A stretch of 64,000 bases of DNA, taken from contig LT608311.1 in NCBI GenBank assembly GCA_900095875.1, positions 2,140,774 through 2,204,773 of the forward strand, written 5' to 3'. Below the pieces are notes generated by a model. The model saw nothing but the letters and a program-made list of their open reading frames with translations. It did no database searches and was not told the origin of the DNA. Positions 61,266 through 64,000 of the stretch are shown here, in pieces; position 1 is the stretch's first letter, and every line of letters starts with the position of its first letter. Both the position numbers and the translations under genes were made by a program. The DNA comes from Caecibacter massiliensis. GTDB taxonomy: Bacteria > Bacillota > Negativicutes > Veillonellales > Megasphaeraceae.

Positions 61266-61306
61266 CCATATTAAAATCTTGAGGAAATCAAAAAATGTGG
61301 TATAAT
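61266..61306 (+). promoter_or_regulatory. csy operon promoter with embedded PAM and protospacer
   Basis: Promoter TTGAGG (61279-61284), 16-bp spacer, TGGTATAAT with perfect extended -10 (61301-61306). CC at 61266-61267 is the type I-F PAM on the plus strand; the following bases 61268-61286 read ATATTAAAATCTTGAGGAA and match the RNA spacer except at positions 6 and 12. The paired region covers the -35, so binding of a Csy complex would block RNA polymerase. The transcript would start at about 61313, right before AAAGGAGG. Confidence 0.8.
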
Positions 61307-61327
61307 AAAAATAAAGGAGGGATAAAT

Positions 61328-62527
61328 ATGGGATCCATAGCAACTTACATCACCGATAAAGCGGCAAAGAAAGAACAGACCCCGGCAGAGTGGATACAAA
61401 AGAATCTACAGAATTTAGAGCGCTGTAGAACTGTATCACATATTGCTCGCTATACCAATCCGGATGTTGCCATCAGCGTACACGATACGAGTCAGCCTGT
61501 TGGCCAGGGATATTTGACAACAACCGACATGACAGCCGAAGATGATTTGATCGTGAATGGCGGTGCCGCCTATATGGCGTTTGCTTCATTCTTGGTAGGA
61601 AAATTCTCTCAAAAAGAAACGGCAGAAGAGCAAAAAGCAGATCTTGCGGCAAAGACGGCATGGCAATACTTCCGTGAAGATTCACCGTTTATTCGCAAAG
61701 AGATTGAATCTTTGGGGGTTGAGTATGAACCGCTGCGAGAGAAAATCCTTAAAATTCGGCCACAGGAAGTGCCACAGATGACGGATACTCGTTTGCGGCA
61801 AGTGTACTTTCCGACAGGTGAAGATGACTATCATTTGTTGACAGTCATCCCGCCCGTGTCGATGATGTTTTCTTTAACGGAGCAGGTTGAAACTGCATCA
61901 CGCTCACAGGGAAGGTGCCGTGATAAAGAGTCAGAACATTATGGAGAATCATATTTCATATTTCCGGATATCACACGTGCTGCATTTGGGGGATCACAGC
62001 CGCAAAACATGAGTTGTCGGAATACATCCCTTGGAGTAGATATTTTGCCTTCACAACCACCAATACTTAGTGGACGCAAAATAAAGTTGCCGAAGAGAAA
62101 TTTCTTCTCTGATTCGCTTTATTGGCGCAGATTCAGTGACACGTTATCTGATCTCGATGCTCTCTTTCGCGATCAGCGTCACAATCTTGAGACGCGAGAG
62201 CGGCGGGAGGATATTATCCTGGATTTTGTTGAAACTGTTTTGTACGAAGCAAATCGTCTACAGAACCTTCCTGCTGGCTGGAGCAAGGAGACTGAGCTGT
62301 CAGATGAGCAGGCGACTTGGCTGGATGAAGCCTATGGAAGACAGCGGCAAGCCGATACGGATTGGATTTGGCCGGTTTGCTTGGATTTTTCTCGCTGGCT
62401 CGTAAATGCCTACGGGAGGTTCTGTGGCATAGAGAAGCGGAAAGAGATTTCGCTTTCGGATGCAGAGCTGCACTCCTTTGCATCGACGTTGGAGAGCGTC
62501 CTGAAGCAGGAGGTGAGAGAAGGATGA
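61328..62527 (+). CDS. csy1: Csy1 / Cas8f, large subunit of the type I-F Cascade
   Basis: 399 residues. Binds the crRNA 5' handle and recognises the PAM with Csy2. Similarity to known Csy1 is mainly by position and by N-terminal AAKKEQTPAEWIQKNLQN and the ISVHDTSQPVGQGYLTT segment; sequences in this family vary widely. Start 61328 follows AAAGGAGG at 6 bases. ATG at 61295 lies inside the promoter and is excluded. It overlaps csy2 by 4 bp. Confidence 0.9.
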   Translation: MGSIATYITDKAAKKEQTPAEWIQKNLQNLERCRTVSHIARYTNPDVAISVHDTSQPVGQGYLTTTDMTAEDDLIVNGGAAYMAFASFLVGKFSQKETAEEQKADLAAKTAWQYFREDSPFIRKEIESLGVEYEPLREKILKIRPQEVPQMTDTRLRQVYFPTGEDDYHLLTVIPPVSMMFSLTEQVETASRSQGRCRDKESEHYGESYFIFPDITRAAFGGSQPQNMSCRNTSLGVDILPSQPPILSGRKIKLPKRNFFSDSLYWRRFSDTLSDLDALFRDQRHNLETRERREDIILDFVETVLYEANRLQNLPAGWSKETELSDEQATWLDEAYGRQRQADTDWIWPVCLDFSRWLVNAYGRFCGIEKRKEISLSDAELHSFASTLESVLKQEVREG

Positions 62528-63489
62528 ATAGAATTAAAACGTATTTGCTGTTGCGGCAGGTCAAGATTCATAATGCGAATGCATTCAGCAGCCCTCTCAC
62601 GATTGGCTTCCCCGCCATGACAGCGTGGCTAGGTGCCATGCACGCGCTTGAAAGAAAGCTTCGTCAGCATGAAGCGCTGTCAGGCATTCGCTTGAAGAAA
62701 TTGGCTGTCTCCTGTCATGACTTTGATTTGCAGACCTATAAGGGACCAGGTGACTATGTGAACTCAGTGATTATCACTGCGAATCCCTTGCGAAAAAAAG
62801 GTGCTTCCTTTGAGCGGCCACCGTTTATCGAAGAAGCGAGAGTCCATTTGAATGTGTCACTTCTTATCGAAATCGATGGGCTCATGCCGGGCGACTTTCC
62901 GGTTTTTGAGGAGAAGGTTACAGAAGCTTTGGAGAGGATGAAGATTGCCGGCGGAGCTGTCCTTGGTTTTTCGCCGATACAAGACGCTATAAATTTAACT
63001 TCGACGCGCCACTCCAGAATCCTCTTGGTTGATGAAAAAAATGAGGAAGATAACCGTCGTGCCATTCGCAGCCTCATGCCGGGATATGTCCTAATAGAGC
63101 GTCGCCAGTTGTTGCAACAAAGACAGGAAGAACTCAATCATCAAGATACCCTGCAGGCGATGCTGGATTTGCTGGCTCTGCACTATGAATACGATGACGA
63201 ACACGATACATGGAATGTACAGCCGCGCAAGGAAAAAGGCTGGTTGGTGCCGATTGTTACAGGATTTAAAGGGCTGACACCACTTGGCCACGTTGCGAAT
63301 CAGCGCGATGCGAGTACGTTGCATCGCTTTGCAGAACCTGTGCTGACCCTCGGCGAGTTCAAGATGGCACATCGGTTTGATTGTGTGGATGATATGATGT
63401 GGCAGTACCATTATGATGAGGATAAAGGTTTATACGTCTGTGTGAATGAGCAGATGGAATCAGATGAAGAGGCTAAAGGAGAGGATTAA
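62524..63489 (+). CDS. csy2: Csy2 / Cas5f
   Basis: 321 residues. RAMP-fold subunit that pairs with Csy1 at the crRNA 5' end. N-terminal YLLLRQVKIHNANAFSSPLT and IGFPAMTAWLGAMHALERKL are the family's typical motif; SVIITANPLRKKG and ARVHLNVSLLIEIDG follow. Starts at ATG 62524 within the csy1 stop (ATGA); the ribosome site AGGAGGTGAGAG lies upstream in csy1. It ends 2 bases before csy3. Confidence 0.94.
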   Translation: MNRIKTYLLLRQVKIHNANAFSSPLTIGFPAMTAWLGAMHALERKLRQHEALSGIRLKKLAVSCHDFDLQTYKGPGDYVNSVIITANPLRKKGASFERPPFIEEARVHLNVSLLIEIDGLMPGDFPVFEEKVTEALERMKIAGGAVLGFSPIQDAINLTSTRHSRILLVDEKNEEDNRRAIRSLMPGYVLIERRQLLQQRQEELNHQDTLQAMLDLLALHYEYDDEHDTWNVQPRKEKGWLVPIVTGFKGLTPLGHVANQRDASTLHRFAEPVLTLGEFKMAHRFDCVDDMMWQYHYDEDKGLYVCVNEQMESDEEAKGED

Positions 63490-63491
63490 TC

Positions 63492-64000
63492 ATGGCAAAA
63501 TCAAGCACGAAAGGGTTAGCAACCGTATTGTCTTTTGAGAAAAAAATCGTTCTCTCAGATGGTTTGATGTATGGGACAACTTGGGAAAATCGGCAGACAC
63601 AAGCGACTGCCCTGCCGTTGCATGAAAAATCTGTTCGCGGCACGATTTCCAATCGCCTGAAATCGGCAGTTGCCAATGATCCTGCAAAGCTCAATGCAGA
63701 AGTCGAAAAGCCGAATCTGCAGACTGTTGATGCAGCATCGTTGACCATGGAACAGGATACGCTAAAGGTCACTTTTACGATGAAAGTCCTGCCGGGTGCA
63801 GCTGTTCCCGCAGCCTGCAATGTGGAAAACCACAAGGAAGAAATCTTGAAAATGGGGAAGCGCTATGTTGAGCAATATGGATTTGGCGAATTAGCCAAAC
63901 GATATGCTTTGAATCTTGCTAACGGGCGATTTCTTTGGAGAAATCGCGTCGGCGCAGAAGACTTGGAAGTGCAGGTAAAAGCTGGAAATACGCAGTGGCT
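63492..64000 (+). CDS. csy3: Csy3 / Cas7f backbone subunit, cut by window edge
   Basis: About 169 residues visible of an expected 330-350. MAKSSTKGLATVLSFEKKIV and LSDGLMYGTTWENRQTQATA, then EKSVRGTISNRLKSAVANDP, are typical of Csy3, six copies of which coat the spacer part of the crRNA. AAAGGAG lies 11 bases before ATG. csy4 (cas6f), needed to process both the array and the crRNA-like RNA, should follow beyond 64000. Confidence 0.95.
   Translation, partial: MAKSSTKGLATVLSFEKKIVLSDGLMYGTTWENRQTQATALPLHEKSVRGTISNRLKSAVANDPAKLNAEVEKPNLQTVDAASLTMEQDTLKVTFTMKVLPGAAVPAACNVENHKEEILKMGKRYVEQYGFGELAKRYALNLANGRFLWRNRVGAEDLEVQVKAGNTQW

Noticed and set aside
61189-61288. The spacer-promoter similarity as a simple local tandem duplication
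   Set aside because: Cannot be fully excluded, but the correct CC PAM, exact register after the handle, and mismatches only at positions 6 and 12 favour function.

Overview
The window looks like chromosome of a Gram-negative-walled Firmicute (Negativicutes, Veillonellaceae), most likely Megasphaera or a close relative. The main reasons are a 383-residue butyryl-CoA dehydrogenase followed directly by etfB and etfA that read like the well-studied Megasphaera elsdenii proteins, a Firmicute-type sufCBDSU operon, a T-box in front of thrS, a SCIFF peptide/maturase pair, and an LPS-type sugar kinase-like gene. Assignment to genus is from memory of protein families, not from a search.

Layout. 1-10900: a truncated M29 aminopeptidase, a MATE exporter, rpsT (UUG start), class II aldolase and an RluA-type pseudouridine synthase on the minus strand; dnaG-rpoD on plus; a DEAD-box helicase, tRNA-Lys(CTT) and an EamA permease on minus. 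11000-18000: pncB, an ADP-ribosylglycohydrolase/larE/nth operon with 4-bp overlaps, an HD hydrolase, a sugar-nucleotide epimerase and a D-2-hydroxyacid dehydrogenase. 18000-33000: a small membrane protein convergent with rnhA, a secreted SFPD-repeat protein with a sugar acetyltransferase, a gamma-carbonic anhydrase with an iron alcohol dehydrogenase, a highly expressed-looking acyl-CoA dehydrogenase, a U32 peptidase, mutS2, an APC permease, a sirtuin, a second HD protein and a CDF transporter. 33000-40700: an unknown small protein, the SCIFF ranthipeptide locus, and sufCBDSU. 40700-55800: lgt, a secreted GH18 protein, leuS, a Nudix hydrolase, bcd-etfB-etfA, T-box/thrS, rbgA-rnhB-hydroxyacid dehydrogenase, and a kinase-like protein.

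55900-64000 is a visibly more AT-rich type I-F CRISPR-Cas locus: leader, a four-repeat array, cas1, cas2-3, then csy1, csy2 and the start of csy3 (cas6f must lie beyond the edge). The array lies upstream of cas1 in the same orientation.

The most exciting feature is the 200-bp gap between cas2-3 and csy1. It holds its own extended -10 promoter, two degenerate CRISPR repeats that keep intact Cas6f hairpins, and a 21-nt 'spacer' between them. This spacer matches the csy1 promoter: 17 of the first 19 positions agree, the only two differences fall at positions 6 and 12 (which are flipped out and unpaired in type I Cascade), the protospacer is preceded by the type I-F PAM CC, and it covers the -35 box of the csy operon. 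This is strongly suggestive of a crRNA-like RNA with which the Csy complex represses its own synthesis.
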